Of a DNA stretch of 64,000 bases, positions 43,369 through 51,719 are shown one piece after another. The first letter of the stretch is position 1. Every line of letters begins with the position of its first letter. The stretch is taken from the NCBI RefSeq assembly GCF_014200595.1, contig NZ_JACHCG010000005.1:404654-468653 (forward strand), written 5' to 3'. The DNA comes from Pedobacter cryoconitis (GTDB taxonomy: Bacteria; Bacteroidota; Bacteroidia; Sphingobacteriales; Sphingobacteriaceae). Under the pieces are notes generated by a model. The model was not told where the DNA came from and did not search any database. It saw nothing but the letters and a program-made list of their open reading frames with translations. Position numbers and translations under genes: made by a program.

Positions 43369-43979
43369 TTAAAACTTAATACCTACACCAACAGAGAATA
43401 CCTGATTCCTGAATTCTGGTGTAGAAGAAGTCCCATTTTCATTGTTCTTCTGGAAATCTAAAGCATAACGTCCATGAATATCAAATTTCTCATTGATATC
43501 ATATCTGAAACCGATCAGACCACCAACCAGACTTTTCTTAAATCTGTCTGAGTCTTTCTCCACATTGGTTTGTTCTACAGTACCGAATCCATTGTCAAAC
43601 TTGTTTTTAGTAGACAATAAAAAGGAAACCTGTGGACCAGCAACAATATTAAAGCTGCTACCCAGTCTGAAACTAGCTAGAATAGGCACATCAATAAAGC
43701 TTGTGGTTTGTCTTAACTCTCCTAAAGAAGAAGTTAATTTGTAACCCTTTTGTGAGTACAGCACTTCGGGTGTGAAGGCTAGTCCTGCAATTAATGGGAT
43801 TTCTACAGTAACACCTGCATTAAATCCTGTTTTACTTTGGTGTCGAAGTTGTTGTTGCCATCGCCTTTGATAATGTCTGATAGATTTAATCCGGCTTTAA
43901 CACCAAATTTAATCTTATCCTGTGCATTTGCTGCTGTAGCTACAAAAAGGCCGATGGCCAAAATAAAGATCTTTTTCAT
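43369..43979 (-). pseudogene. outer-membrane beta-barrel protein gene with a frameshift
   Basis: Two frames together encode one porin-family (OMP_b-brl-like) protein of about 200 residues. The first frame gives a signal peptide and strand 1 (MKKIFILAIGLFVATAANAQ, then KIKFGVKAGLNLSDI), and stops after NNFDTKVKQDLMQVLL. The second frame continues from KTGFNAGVTVEIPL through LYSQKGYKL to the terminal VGVGIKF. One missing A in the short A-run at 43836-43838 (a T-run on the + strand) explains it; adding it back gives NNFDTKSKTGFNAG. It could be a real mutation, a phase-variable site or a sequencing error. Confidence 0.8.
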
Positions 43980-44173
43980 AATTAATTTTTTGATTAACGC
44001 GGAGTGCATAGAAATAAATGTGCCAGTTTAAGAGACCTCAGGAATATTAAAAGCAAGTACTGTTCTTAGGTATTGATATACAGTAGTTTGGTTCCCATTT
44101 TTAAAATCATGTTTTTTACCTTGAAATCGCTTCTTGTGTATCAAATCTGATACATTGGTTTGGAGGTTTTAAT

Positions 44174-44181
44174 TAACTTTG
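44174..44181 (+). promoter_or_regulatory. -7 box of the GH3 gene
   Basis: TAACTTTG, an exact TAnnTTTG match, lies 24 nt before the ATG at 44206. Confidence 0.5.
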
Positions 44182-44205
44182 TGAGACTAACCATATCAAT
44201 TATCC

Positions 44206-45909
44206 ATGATTCAAAAAAAGTTCCCCGCATTTATAATCCTATTATTCCTCGCCTTCTCTGCTCAGGCACAAAAGAAATCTTATATCCAGAGTTTAGATGA
44301 ACCTAACCATTGGGTAGATTCTGTACTGCATAAATTAAAAAAGCGCCATAAGATTGCGCAGTTGTTTTTTGTAAGGGCGCATACCAATAAAGGACAGGCT
44401 TTTGAAGATTCTGTCGGACTTGTGATCAAAAAAGAGCGTATCGGTGGACTGGTTTTCTTTCAGGGCGGCCCAGGCAGGCAGGCTATTTTGACCAATAAGT
44501 ACCAGGCATTAGCGCATACGCCTTTATTAATTGCATCTGATGGAGAATGGGGATTGGGTATGCGTTTGGATAGTACAATCGCTTATCCTTATCAAATGGC
44601 ACTGGGTGCTATACAAGATAAAGAGCTGATTTATAAAATGGGGCTGGAAGTCGCTAAAGATTATAAAAGAATAGGGATGCAGATGAATCTTTCACCTGAT
44701 GTTGATATTAATAACAATCCGAAAAACCCGATTATCAATTACCGCTCTTTTGGAGAAGACAAATATAATGTAGCAGTGAAAGGTGGTGCTTATCTCAAAG
44801 GGATGCAGGATGGTGGATTACTGGTTACGTTAAAACACTTTCCAGGCCACGGAGATACCGATGTGGATTCACATTATGACCTCCCTCAGCTTAATTTTAC
44901 TAAAGCCCGTTTAGATAGTCTGGAAATATATCCTTTCAAAGAGTTAATCCGGGAAGGTGCTGCGGGCGTAATGATCGCGCACATGAACATTCCTTCACTG
45001 GACAATACACCAAACCTTCCTTCTACCTTGTCAAAACCTATTGTGACTGATCTTTTAAAAGGGGAACTTGGTTTCCGTGGATTGATCGTGACCGATGCGA
45101 TGGAGATGAAAGGGGTAGTGAAGAATTTTAAAGATGGTGAGGCAGATGTCATGGGAGTTATTGCTGGAAATGATATTTTGGAACTTTCTGAAAATAGCAA
45201 GAGAGCAGTTAAATTGGTACGTCAGGCAGTGAGGGATGGAAGGATCAGTATGGAAAGGATTGACGAAAGTGTCCGGAAGATCCTGATTGCTAAATACTGG
45301 TCAGGCGTTTATAAAAGAGATACTGTCAATACACATCACGTTGCTGCTGAAGTTAACAGAGCAGAGAGCCTGGCTTTATTACAACAGCTGGCTGATGCAT
45401 CTATGACTATTTTAAATGGTGACGGAGGAATAAAATCGTTGGATCTGGCAAAAAGAACAGCTATTATTAGTATTGGCACACCTGACAAAACGGTGTTTCA
45501 GCGGGAGTCAGCGAAATTATATCAAAATTGTATGTTCTTCAACTTAGACAAAACAGCAAATGCAAATACAATTGCCGGCGTTGTGAAGCAGTTAGCTGGT
45601 TTTGATCAGGTGATTATTGGAATTCATGATACCAGATTGCGCCCCGGCAATGGGATGGAGTTAAGCGGTGATTTGAAGATGCTGATCAGAGATATGGCAG
45701 CAAAAAATACAGTATTTGCATTATTTGCCAATCCGTATAACCTTTCTGGTTTGCCGGGAATAGAAAATGCGAAATCTTTAGTAGTCGGCTATCAGAAAGA
45801 AGATTATATGCAGAAAGCTGCGGCTGAGGTTATTGGTCATGTAAAAATAGCTACTGGTAAATTACCGGTGACTGTCAATAATTTTTTCAGGTTCAACGCT
45901 GGACTATAA
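44206..45909 (+). CDS. secreted glycoside hydrolase family 3 enzyme, NagZ-like beta-N-acetylhexosaminidase
   Basis: A 567-residue exported enzyme (signal peptide to about residue 22). The NagZ-type loop KHFPGHGDTDVDSH (210-223) carries the His general acid/base, and the nucleophile is Asp297 in LIVTDAMEMKGV. RSFGEDKYNV is also typical. A GH3 C-terminal-like domain follows (residues 390-560). Many Bacteroidota homologues carry a fused beta-lactamase-like domain, which is absent here. The probable role is peptidoglycan recycling or removal of GlcNAc from glycans. Confidence 0.88.
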   Translation: MIQKKFPAFIILLFLAFSAQAQKKSYIQSLDEPNHWVDSVLHKLKKRHKIAQLFFVRAHTNKGQAFEDSVGLVIKKERIGGLVFFQGGPGRQAILTNKYQALAHTPLLIASDGEWGLGMRLDSTIAYPYQMALGAIQDKELIYKMGLEVAKDYKRIGMQMNLSPDVDINNNPKNPIINYRSFGEDKYNVAVKGGAYLKGMQDGGLLVTLKHFPGHGDTDVDSHYDLPQLNFTKARLDSLEIYPFKELIREGAAGVMIAHMNIPSLDNTPNLPSTLSKPIVTDLLKGELGFRGLIVTDAMEMKGVVKNFKDGEADVMGVIAGNDILELSENSKRAVKLVRQAVRDGRISMERIDESVRKILIAKYWSGVYKRDTVNTHHVAAEVNRAESLALLQQLADASMTILNGDGGIKSLDLAKRTAIISIGTPDKTVFQRESAKLYQNCMFFNLDKTANANTIAGVVKQLAGFDQVIIGIHDTRLRPGNGMELSGDLKMLIRDMAAKNTVFALFANPYNLSGLPGIENAKSLVVGYQKEDYMQKAAAEVIGHVKIATGKLPVTVNNFFRFNAGL

Positions 45910-45925
45910 AGACAGTTGTTAAAAT

Positions 45926-45955
45926 AAAAAGAGGCACTAAAATGCCTCTTTTTTT
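45926..45955. terminator. terminator between GH3 gene and hmp
   Basis: AAAAAGAGGCA (45926-45936) pairs with TGCCTCTTTTT (45943-45953), with a six-base loop and further T. It can serve both convergent genes. Confidence 0.9.
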
Positions 45956-45970
45956 ATGCCCTGATTTCGC

Positions 45971-47185
45971 TTAGTTCATTTGTAACAACTGAGGTCCGAA
46001 CTCTTCGAAAAATATTGACTTCTTATCAATGCCTTTTGCCTGAAGGTCCTGAAATTGTTTTTCTATAAAGGCCGATGGGCCACAGATAAAATAATTAGTA
46101 TCCGGATCATTGTGTAAATCCGGGATGCTATTAATATTTAGATGGCCCTCTAATATGCCATTCGCTTTATCTTCCGGAGTAACTATATTGTAGAAGGTAT
46201 GCTGTTTCACATTGCTCTTTGTGGCTGTAATGTGATCAAGGTGCCTTTTAAAGGCATGAACGGATTTATTTCTGCAACCATGTAACCACGTAACCGGGCT
46301 TTCATGATCCTGATCTATCAGACTTTGCAGCATACTCATGAGCGGTGTCAGGCCCACACCTCCGCTAATCAGCACAATTGGCGCAGTCGGATTTTTCATA
46401 AGTACAAAATTACCGGCAGGAGAGGTCAGGTCTAAAATGTCACCTTCATTTACAGCATCATGCAGATGATTGCTGATTAAGCCATTAGCATCCAGGTTCA
46501 CACCCTTTTCTCTTTTTACAGAGATACGGTAATAATCATCGTTCGGTGCACTTGATATACTGTACTGACGCGCCTGTTTTAAATTCAGGGATTTAAGAAA
46601 AGTGCGGATACTTAGATATTGGCCCGGAAGGTGAGGTGTTACTTTTCCGCCATCGCTTGGATAAAGGTAGAAAGACGTGATCTCTGCTGATTCTGCTTCT
46701 TTTTTGCCGAGTATAAACGGTCTCCAACCTGTCCATCCATTAGTTTTCAAAGTTTGTTGTTCGTAAAGTTTAGCTTCATGGCCCGACATCAGGTTCGCTA
46801 ATTGCTGATAAGCGATTCCCCAGGCATCGATAATTGCCGGAGTGGCTGCATCACCTAATACTTCTTTGATAGATTCGATCAGGTGAGTGCCTACAATCAT
46901 ATAATGTTCGGGACGAATATCCAGGCTAGTATGTTTATGTCCAATCCGGTCTACTACAGGCAGCAGTACCATAGGATTGGCTATATTTTCGGCATAAGCG
47001 AGTACTGCCATAGCCAGTGCAGTTTGCTGTTTCCCGCTTTGCTGATTTCCCATGTTAAAAATGTTCTTCAGCTCTGGATTATGCGTAAACATTCGTTTGT
47101 AGAAATGTGTGGTCAATAAAACGCCGTTTTCTTTTAGAATTGGTACTGTTGCTGTGATCAGTTTTTTTTGTTCGTCAGTCATCAT
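45971..47185 (-). CDS. hmp: flavohemoprotein, nitric oxide dioxygenase
   Basis: A 404-residue NO-detoxifying enzyme converting NO to nitrate. The N-terminal globin domain runs to about 140, with the proximal His in GHKHTSLDIRPEHYMIVG. The FAD domain follows (ARQYSISSAPNDDYYRISVKR), then the NAD domain (VLISGGVGLTPLMSMLQ, YFICGPSAFIEKQ). The open frame continues to 47233, but the start is set at the MMTDEQKKL Met (47185). A divergent Rrf2 regulator and a 34-bp palindrome lie upstream. Confidence 0.93.
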   Translation of the reverse strand: MMTDEQKKLITATVPILKENGVLLTTHFYKRMFTHNPELKNIFNMGNQQSGKQQTALAMAVLAYAENIANPMVLLPVVDRIGHKHTSLDIRPEHYMIVGTHLIESIKEVLGDAATPAIIDAWGIAYQQLANLMSGHEAKLYEQQTLKTNGWTGWRPFILGKKEAESAEITSFYLYPSDGGKVTPHLPGQYLSIRTFLKSLNLKQARQYSISSAPNDDYYRISVKREKGVNLDANGLISNHLHDAVNEGDILDLTSPAGNFVLMKNPTAPIVLISGGVGLTPLMSMLQSLIDQDHESPVTWLHGCRNKSVHAFKRHLDHITATKSNVKQHTFYNIVTPEDKANGILEGHLNINSIPDLHNDPDTNYFICGPSAFIEKQFQDLQAKGIDKKSIFFEEFGPQLLQMN

Positions 47186-47265
47186 AAAATATATTAATAC
47201 CTTTTTATCCTTTATTGTAATGCAACTATGCATTCTTTAAGGTGCGCTGGTATGGTTTGATGGGT

Positions 47266-47273
47266 CAAATATA
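47266..47273 (-). promoter_or_regulatory. -7 box of the hmp promoter
   Basis: TATATTTG on the minus strand is an exact TAnnTTTG match, 80 nt from the start codon. The long palindrome starts 6 bp upstream of it. Confidence 0.6.
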
Positions 47274-47279
47274 GTAAAT

Positions 47280-47313
47280 AAATAATAAAAGACTAAAATG
47301 TCTTTTATTATTT
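47280..47313. promoter_or_regulatory. 34-bp palindromic operator between hmp and the Rrf2 gene
   Basis: The arm AATAATAAAAGAC (47281-47293) is the exact complement of GTCTTTTATTATT (47300-47312), extended by one more pair to 14 bp, with the spacer TAAAAT. It covers the -33 region of hmp. The core GACTAAAATGTC resembles palindromes bound by Rrf2-family proteins. It is probably the binding site of the adjacent regulator. Confidence 0.75.
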
Positions 47314-47374
47314 TAATGCTTAAGATGAGATTCTTAAAAGAAATACTACACACATTCTATGGCTAATTTATTGC

Positions 47375-47382
47375 TATCTTTG
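47375..47382 (+). promoter_or_regulatory. -7 box of the Rrf2 regulator gene
   Basis: TATCTTTG, an exact TAnnTTTG match, ends 14 bases before the ATG at 47397. Confidence 0.55.
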
Positions 47383-47396
47383 TTTTATAATCAGAG

Positions 47397-47837
47397 ATGG
47401 GAATATTTTCAAAAACTTGTGAGTATGCAATCAGATCAGTTTTCTTCATTGCACACAGAACAGCCGGACAGAGCGGCAGGGTAGGCATTAAAGAAATTGC
47501 AGTGGGGATAGATTCACCTGAACCTTTCCTGGCAAAAATCTTACAGGATTTAAGCCGTAGAGGGATTGTGCAATCTACGAAAGGTCCGAATGGCGGGTTT
47601 TATCTTGATAGTGCTTCTTTAGAGAGGCCCTTAAGTGATATCGTCGCCGCTGTAGACGGAAACGATATCTTTTATGGTTGTGGTCTCGGGCTGAAACAAT
47701 GTTCCGAAATTAATCCATGCCCGTTACACAATGAGTTTAAGGACATCAGGAACAAAATACACCTGATGCTGCATGAAACAAAAATAGGAGAGTTCAATGA
47801 CGAGCTGATGAATGGAATGCTCTCCCTGAAAAAATAG
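47397..47837 (+). CDS. Rrf2-family regulator, NsrR-like
   Basis: A 146-residue winged-helix regulator. SKTCEYAIRSVFFIAH is the typical N-terminus. PEPFLAKILQDLSRRGIVQSTKG is the recognition helix and start of the wing. Three Cys (95, 102, 108; GCGLGLKQCSEINPCPLH) can bind an Fe-S cluster, as in NsrR and IscR. Divergence from hmp around a shared palindrome points to NO-responsive repression of hmp; this is inference. It ends one base before the stop of the convergent thioredoxin-like gene. Confidence 0.87.
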   Translation: MGIFSKTCEYAIRSVFFIAHRTAGQSGRVGIKEIAVGIDSPEPFLAKILQDLSRRGIVQSTKGPNGGFYLDSASLERPLSDIVAAVDGNDIFYGCGLGLKQCSEINPCPLHNEFKDIRNKIHLMLHETKIGEFNDELMNGMLSLKK

Positions 47838-47838
47838 A

Positions 47839-48372
47839 TTACTGTGCAGCAGCGTCTTTTTTGGTGTAGGTTGCAGGATCTAAGGCCTCATAAGTCCACC
47901 CCTGGAGAAATTCAGTTACTTTTTTAACACTATGCCCTTTTCCTTCTTCCAGGTAACCAGAATTCTGGATATGTAATATTTCTCCATCCCCATCAAGGAT
48001 CACAAATACAGGATAACCAAAACGTCCTGGATAACCTAAACTAGCCATGATTGCTTCGTTTTTATTTTCTTTACTGTAATTTACCAGTACAGTTTCATAA
48101 TGATCGTTCAGGTAAGTTTTCAACGCAGGGGTATTCTCCACTAAATGATGAAAAGCAATACACCATGAACACCAGTTTCCGCCGACCTGTATAAATACAT
48201 GTTTCTTTTCTGCTTTAGCCTTGGCAACAGCCGCAGTAATATCAGCTTTGGCATCAGCCGCAGGGTTATATATTTTTACTTCTTCTTTTGGTGCTTTAGT
48301 TTTGGTAGCCTGTGCAAATGTTGCAGTTGAAATTGCCAGTGTGGCTAATAGAATCAGTGATAGTTTCTTCAT
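47839..48372 (-). CDS. exported thioredoxin-like protein
   Basis: A 177-residue protein with a signal peptide (MKKLSLILLATLAISTATFAQ) and a thioredoxin fold. The redox motif is NWCSWC (Cys68, Cys71). DHYETVLVNYS and YPVFVILDGDGEIL follow, with cis-Pro in YPVF. It resembles periplasmic thioredoxin_7/DUF255-like proteins. It probably reduces disulfides in the periplasm. Confidence 0.85.
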   Translation of the reverse strand: MKKLSLILLATLAISTATFAQATKTKAPKEEVKIYNPAADAKADITAAVAKAKAEKKHVFIQVGGNWCSWCIAFHHLVENTPALKTYLNDHYETVLVNYSKENKNEAIMASLGYPGRFGYPVFVILDGDGEILHIQNSGYLEEGKGHSVKKVTEFLQGWTYEALDPATYTKKDAAAQ

Positions 48373-48467
48373 GTCCGGTTGTTTTTAATAATTTTAACAG
48401 AAGTTTAAAATAAGCAGTGCCATTTTAAACTTTTCTAAATGTATACAATTTGTCCTAACTTCACCAC

Positions 48468-51400
48468 ATGCCTCAACCACTTAAAATATTACAAGCTTCG
48501 GCAGGCTCAGGTAAAACATTCAGCCTTACGGCACACTACCTAACCCTCTTATTATCTGGGGAAACCAAGTACAGGGAGATTCTCGCAGTAACCTTTACCA
48601 ATAAGGCTACCGAAGAGATGAAAACCCGTATTATGGAAGTGTTAAAAGGCTTTGCTACGGGCGATGAGGAGGTTGAAGATTACAGAACCCTGGTTTTGCA
48701 GGCACATCCTGATTTAGATACAGCCACTTTACAGGAAAAATCAGCTAGAATATATAAAAGAATACTTCACGATTACAGCCGTTTCTCAGTCAGTACAATT
48801 GACGGTTTTGTACAAAAAGTTATCCGTGGTTTTGCCTTCGAACTAGGGCTCGACTCTGGTTATAAACTGGAGATGAACTTTGACAAGGTCAAAAACGAAC
48901 TGGCAGATAAACTCGATGAACAACTGGATGTCAACCCGGAATTATTGCAATGGATTATAGACCTGGCCTTAGACCGGATCAGCAATAATATCAGCTGGAA
49001 CTACAGGGCCGAACTGACAGATCTTGCCGGAGAGATATTTAAAGAACGATATCAGCCATTTGACAATGCCATCCAGGCACTGGTGCAGCATACAGATATG
49101 AATGTCCTGTTTGGAGATTATCATAAAGAGACTAAAAAACAGATTACGCTGTTTGAAGAAACTGTTAAACAGCTTTCTTTAAAAGCGCTTCATATTTTTG
49201 AAACTTCAGGAGTTAGTCCGGATTTTTTAAAAGGAAAGTCCAGATCCCCATTAAATAACCTGAAGAAAATTGCTGATGAAGACTTTGATAAAGTAGAAAG
49301 TTTAGGTAAGCTCATTGACGAACCCGAAGAATGGTTTAAACCAGGAAGTGATACCTTCTTATATGATACACTGAATCCGGTAATCAGGGATTTATATCAG
49401 ACTTACACCAACGGACTGCCTGACTATATCTTAGCACAGGCTTTCAATAAAAATTTATATTATCTGCGTTTGATGCAGGAAATGGCTATTCTGTTAAAAA
49501 CCTACCGGGAAGAAAGCGGGAGTTTACTGATCAGCGATGCACAGAACCTGCTGAAAGGAATTACCGGAGATGACGATGATAATCCCGCATTTATCTGGGA
49601 AAAAACAGGCAGCCGTTACCGGCACTTTTTATTTGACGAATTCCAGGATACTTCAGCCAATCAATGGGGGAATTTCAGGCCGCTGCTAAAAAATGCAATG
49701 GCAGAAGCGAACGGGAAACTTATTGATCATTTGATTGTAGGGGATGTGAAGCAGTCGATTTACAGATGGCGGAATGGCGATTGGAATATTCTTCACCAGC
49801 AAGCTAAAAAAGACATCGGCAGCACTTATGTTACCGATTCCAGTCTGGAAGAAAATTACAGAAGTACCAAAAACATCATTAATTTTAATAATATCCTGTT
49901 TAAGGCGCTGCCGATATTGATGCAGAAAAACATCAATACTACAGTAGAAGCACAAGCAGCTAACCTGACGCTCCATGACTGGTGGGAAGAGAAAGGCTTT
50001 AGTCATATTATTACAGATGTTTATGCAGAAGCAGAACAAAGGCTGACACCAAGAACAGCAGACGGGGGTACCATTGATTTTAATGTTTTAAAAACAGATG
50101 AAAATGATGCCCCTTTAAATAAAACAAGCTTCAAGACAGCAGCGCTTCACAAAATGGTGGAAACGCTTAAACGTCTTTTGATAGAAGAAAAACGTTATCA
50201 GGCCGGTGACGCCTGTGTACTGGTGCGCTCCAATTCAGAAGCGATTGCCGTGGTAGATATATTGATGGAGAATAACATCAATGTAATTTCCGGAGAAGCC
50301 CTGCTCATTGAGAACAATACCGCAGTGAAAATATTAATTGATACTTTAATGGTGATGGCAGGAATGCCATCCAATACCGCTTTGTATAAAGCAAATTGTA
50401 TCAGTTTATATGCACAACTACAACAACGTACCCTTGATCCTGCTTCTTTATTTAATTTGAAAAGTAAACAACTGGAAGAATTAACCGGCGTATTACCTGC
50501 TGATCTATGTATGCACTGGCGCAGCTGGATGCAGCAGCCGCTACCCGAATTACTCGAAAAACTGATTGCTGCTTATGGCTTAAATGAAACAGTCTATGCA
50601 AATCATCTGCCTTATTTATTTGCTTTGAGAGATCTGGCAGGGAATGTTGGCCGTCAGGGAGAAAAAGGGATTACTTCATTTTTGAAATATTGGGAAGAAG
50701 AGGGAAGCAGAAAAACCCTGCCTTCTTCAGAAAGCACAGATGCTGTACAAGTCATTACGATCCATAAATCTAAAGGACTTGCCTTTAAAGTAGTGATGAT
50801 CCCTTTTTGTAATTGGGATATCAATGGTAAGATTAATACGATATTTTGGGTACCTGCTGCAAACACTCCATACCATCAGTTGCAAAGTATTCCGCTCAAA
50901 TATACTTCGGCATTAGGGGCATCGGCAGTTGCCATTCCTTACTACGAAGAATTACTATATAATAATATGGATGCTTTAAATATGCTTTATGTAGCCACAA
51001 CGCGCACTAAAGAATATTTATATATGAGTTGTCTGGGCAAAAAATCTGATAGTATCAGTACCATCGGTGACTTGCTGATCCGGATCTTTGAAGATCAGCT
51101 CACACCAGAAGGGCAATTTCTCCTGGAAGAAGAAGTTATTAAAAAAGGGTCGGGAAAATCGTCCGTACACCTCAGTCCGGAAATTATTGATTTGAAAGCA
51201 TACCCATTATCAGGAAGGCTCAGTGAAGTTTTTAATAGCGATCTGAGAAAGAAAGAACTGGATATGCTATTAAATGATAGCGCAGGCAGGGAAGGAAGTA
51301 TTTTACATGAAGTGCTGGCCCGTGCTGCGGCTATCCAGGATATAGACGAAGTTTTAGGACAGATGCTGAATGAGGGATTCTTTAAAGAAAAGGAAATCGC

Positions 51401-51704
51401 AGATTTCAGAAAGCAGGCCATGATCGTTTTAGAACATGAAGCGCTGCAAAATCTATTGCTGAACAGCACACAAAGTGTCAGTGAAAAGAGTATTATTGAT
51501 TTTACAGGTAAAAGCTACCGTCCGGATAAAGTCTTGTTTACGACAACTGAAGTGATCGTGATTGATTATAAGTTCACTAAAAAACAGAGTCGTAATCACG
51601 TCAAACAAGTGCACGGCTATCGGGATCTTTTGCGCGAAATGGGTTACCCGAAAGTAAGTGCCTATTTATTTTATGCCACGATTGGCGAATTGATTTTAGT
51701 ATAA
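48468..51704 (+). CDS. addA: AddA-like UvrD-family helicase-nuclease
   Basis: A 1078-residue helicase-nuclease of double-strand-break repair. The SF1 motifs are complete: Walker A QASAGSGKTFSLT, Ia LAVTFTNKATEEM, II LFDEFQDTSANQW, III VGDVKQSIYRWRNGD, V ITIHKSKGLAFKVV, VI VATTRTKEYLYM. The C-terminus has a RecB-type nuclease (GREGSILHEVL, then VIVIDYKFTKKQ). It differs enough from Bacillus AddA that the symbol is by analogy. It is 15 bp from the AddB-like gene. Confidence 0.85.
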   Translation: MPQPLKILQASAGSGKTFSLTAHYLTLLLSGETKYREILAVTFTNKATEEMKTRIMEVLKGFATGDEEVEDYRTLVLQAHPDLDTATLQEKSARIYKRILHDYSRFSVSTIDGFVQKVIRGFAFELGLDSGYKLEMNFDKVKNELADKLDEQLDVNPELLQWIIDLALDRISNNISWNYRAELTDLAGEIFKERYQPFDNAIQALVQHTDMNVLFGDYHKETKKQITLFEETVKQLSLKALHIFETSGVSPDFLKGKSRSPLNNLKKIADEDFDKVESLGKLIDEPEEWFKPGSDTFLYDTLNPVIRDLYQTYTNGLPDYILAQAFNKNLYYLRLMQEMAILLKTYREESGSLLISDAQNLLKGITGDDDDNPAFIWEKTGSRYRHFLFDEFQDTSANQWGNFRPLLKNAMAEANGKLIDHLIVGDVKQSIYRWRNGDWNILHQQAKKDIGSTYVTDSSLEENYRSTKNIINFNNILFKALPILMQKNINTTVEAQAANLTLHDWWEEKGFSHIITDVYAEAEQRLTPRTADGGTIDFNVLKTDENDAPLNKTSFKTAALHKMVETLKRLLIEEKRYQAGDACVLVRSNSEAIAVVDILMENNINVISGEALLIENNTAVKILIDTLMVMAGMPSNTALYKANCISLYAQLQQRTLDPASLFNLKSKQLEELTGVLPADLCMHWRSWMQQPLPELLEKLIAAYGLNETVYANHLPYLFALRDLAGNVGRQGEKGITSFLKYWEEEGSRKTLPSSESTDAVQVITIHKSKGLAFKVVMIPFCNWDINGKINTIFWVPAANTPYHQLQSIPLKYTSALGASAVAIPYYEELLYNNMDALNMLYVATTRTKEYLYMSCLGKKSDSISTIGDLLIRIFEDQLTPEGQFLLEEEVIKKGSGKSSVHLSPEIIDLKAYPLSGRLSEVFNSDLRKKELDMLLNDSAGREGSILHEVLARAAAIQDIDEVLGQMLNEGFFKEKEIADFRKQAMIVLEHEALQNLLLNSTQSVSEKSIIDFTGKSYRPDKVLFTTTEVIVIDYKFTKKQSRNHVKQVHGYRDLLREMGYPKVSAYLFYATIGELILV

Positions 51705-51719
51705 CAGCCAGTTTAAAAC

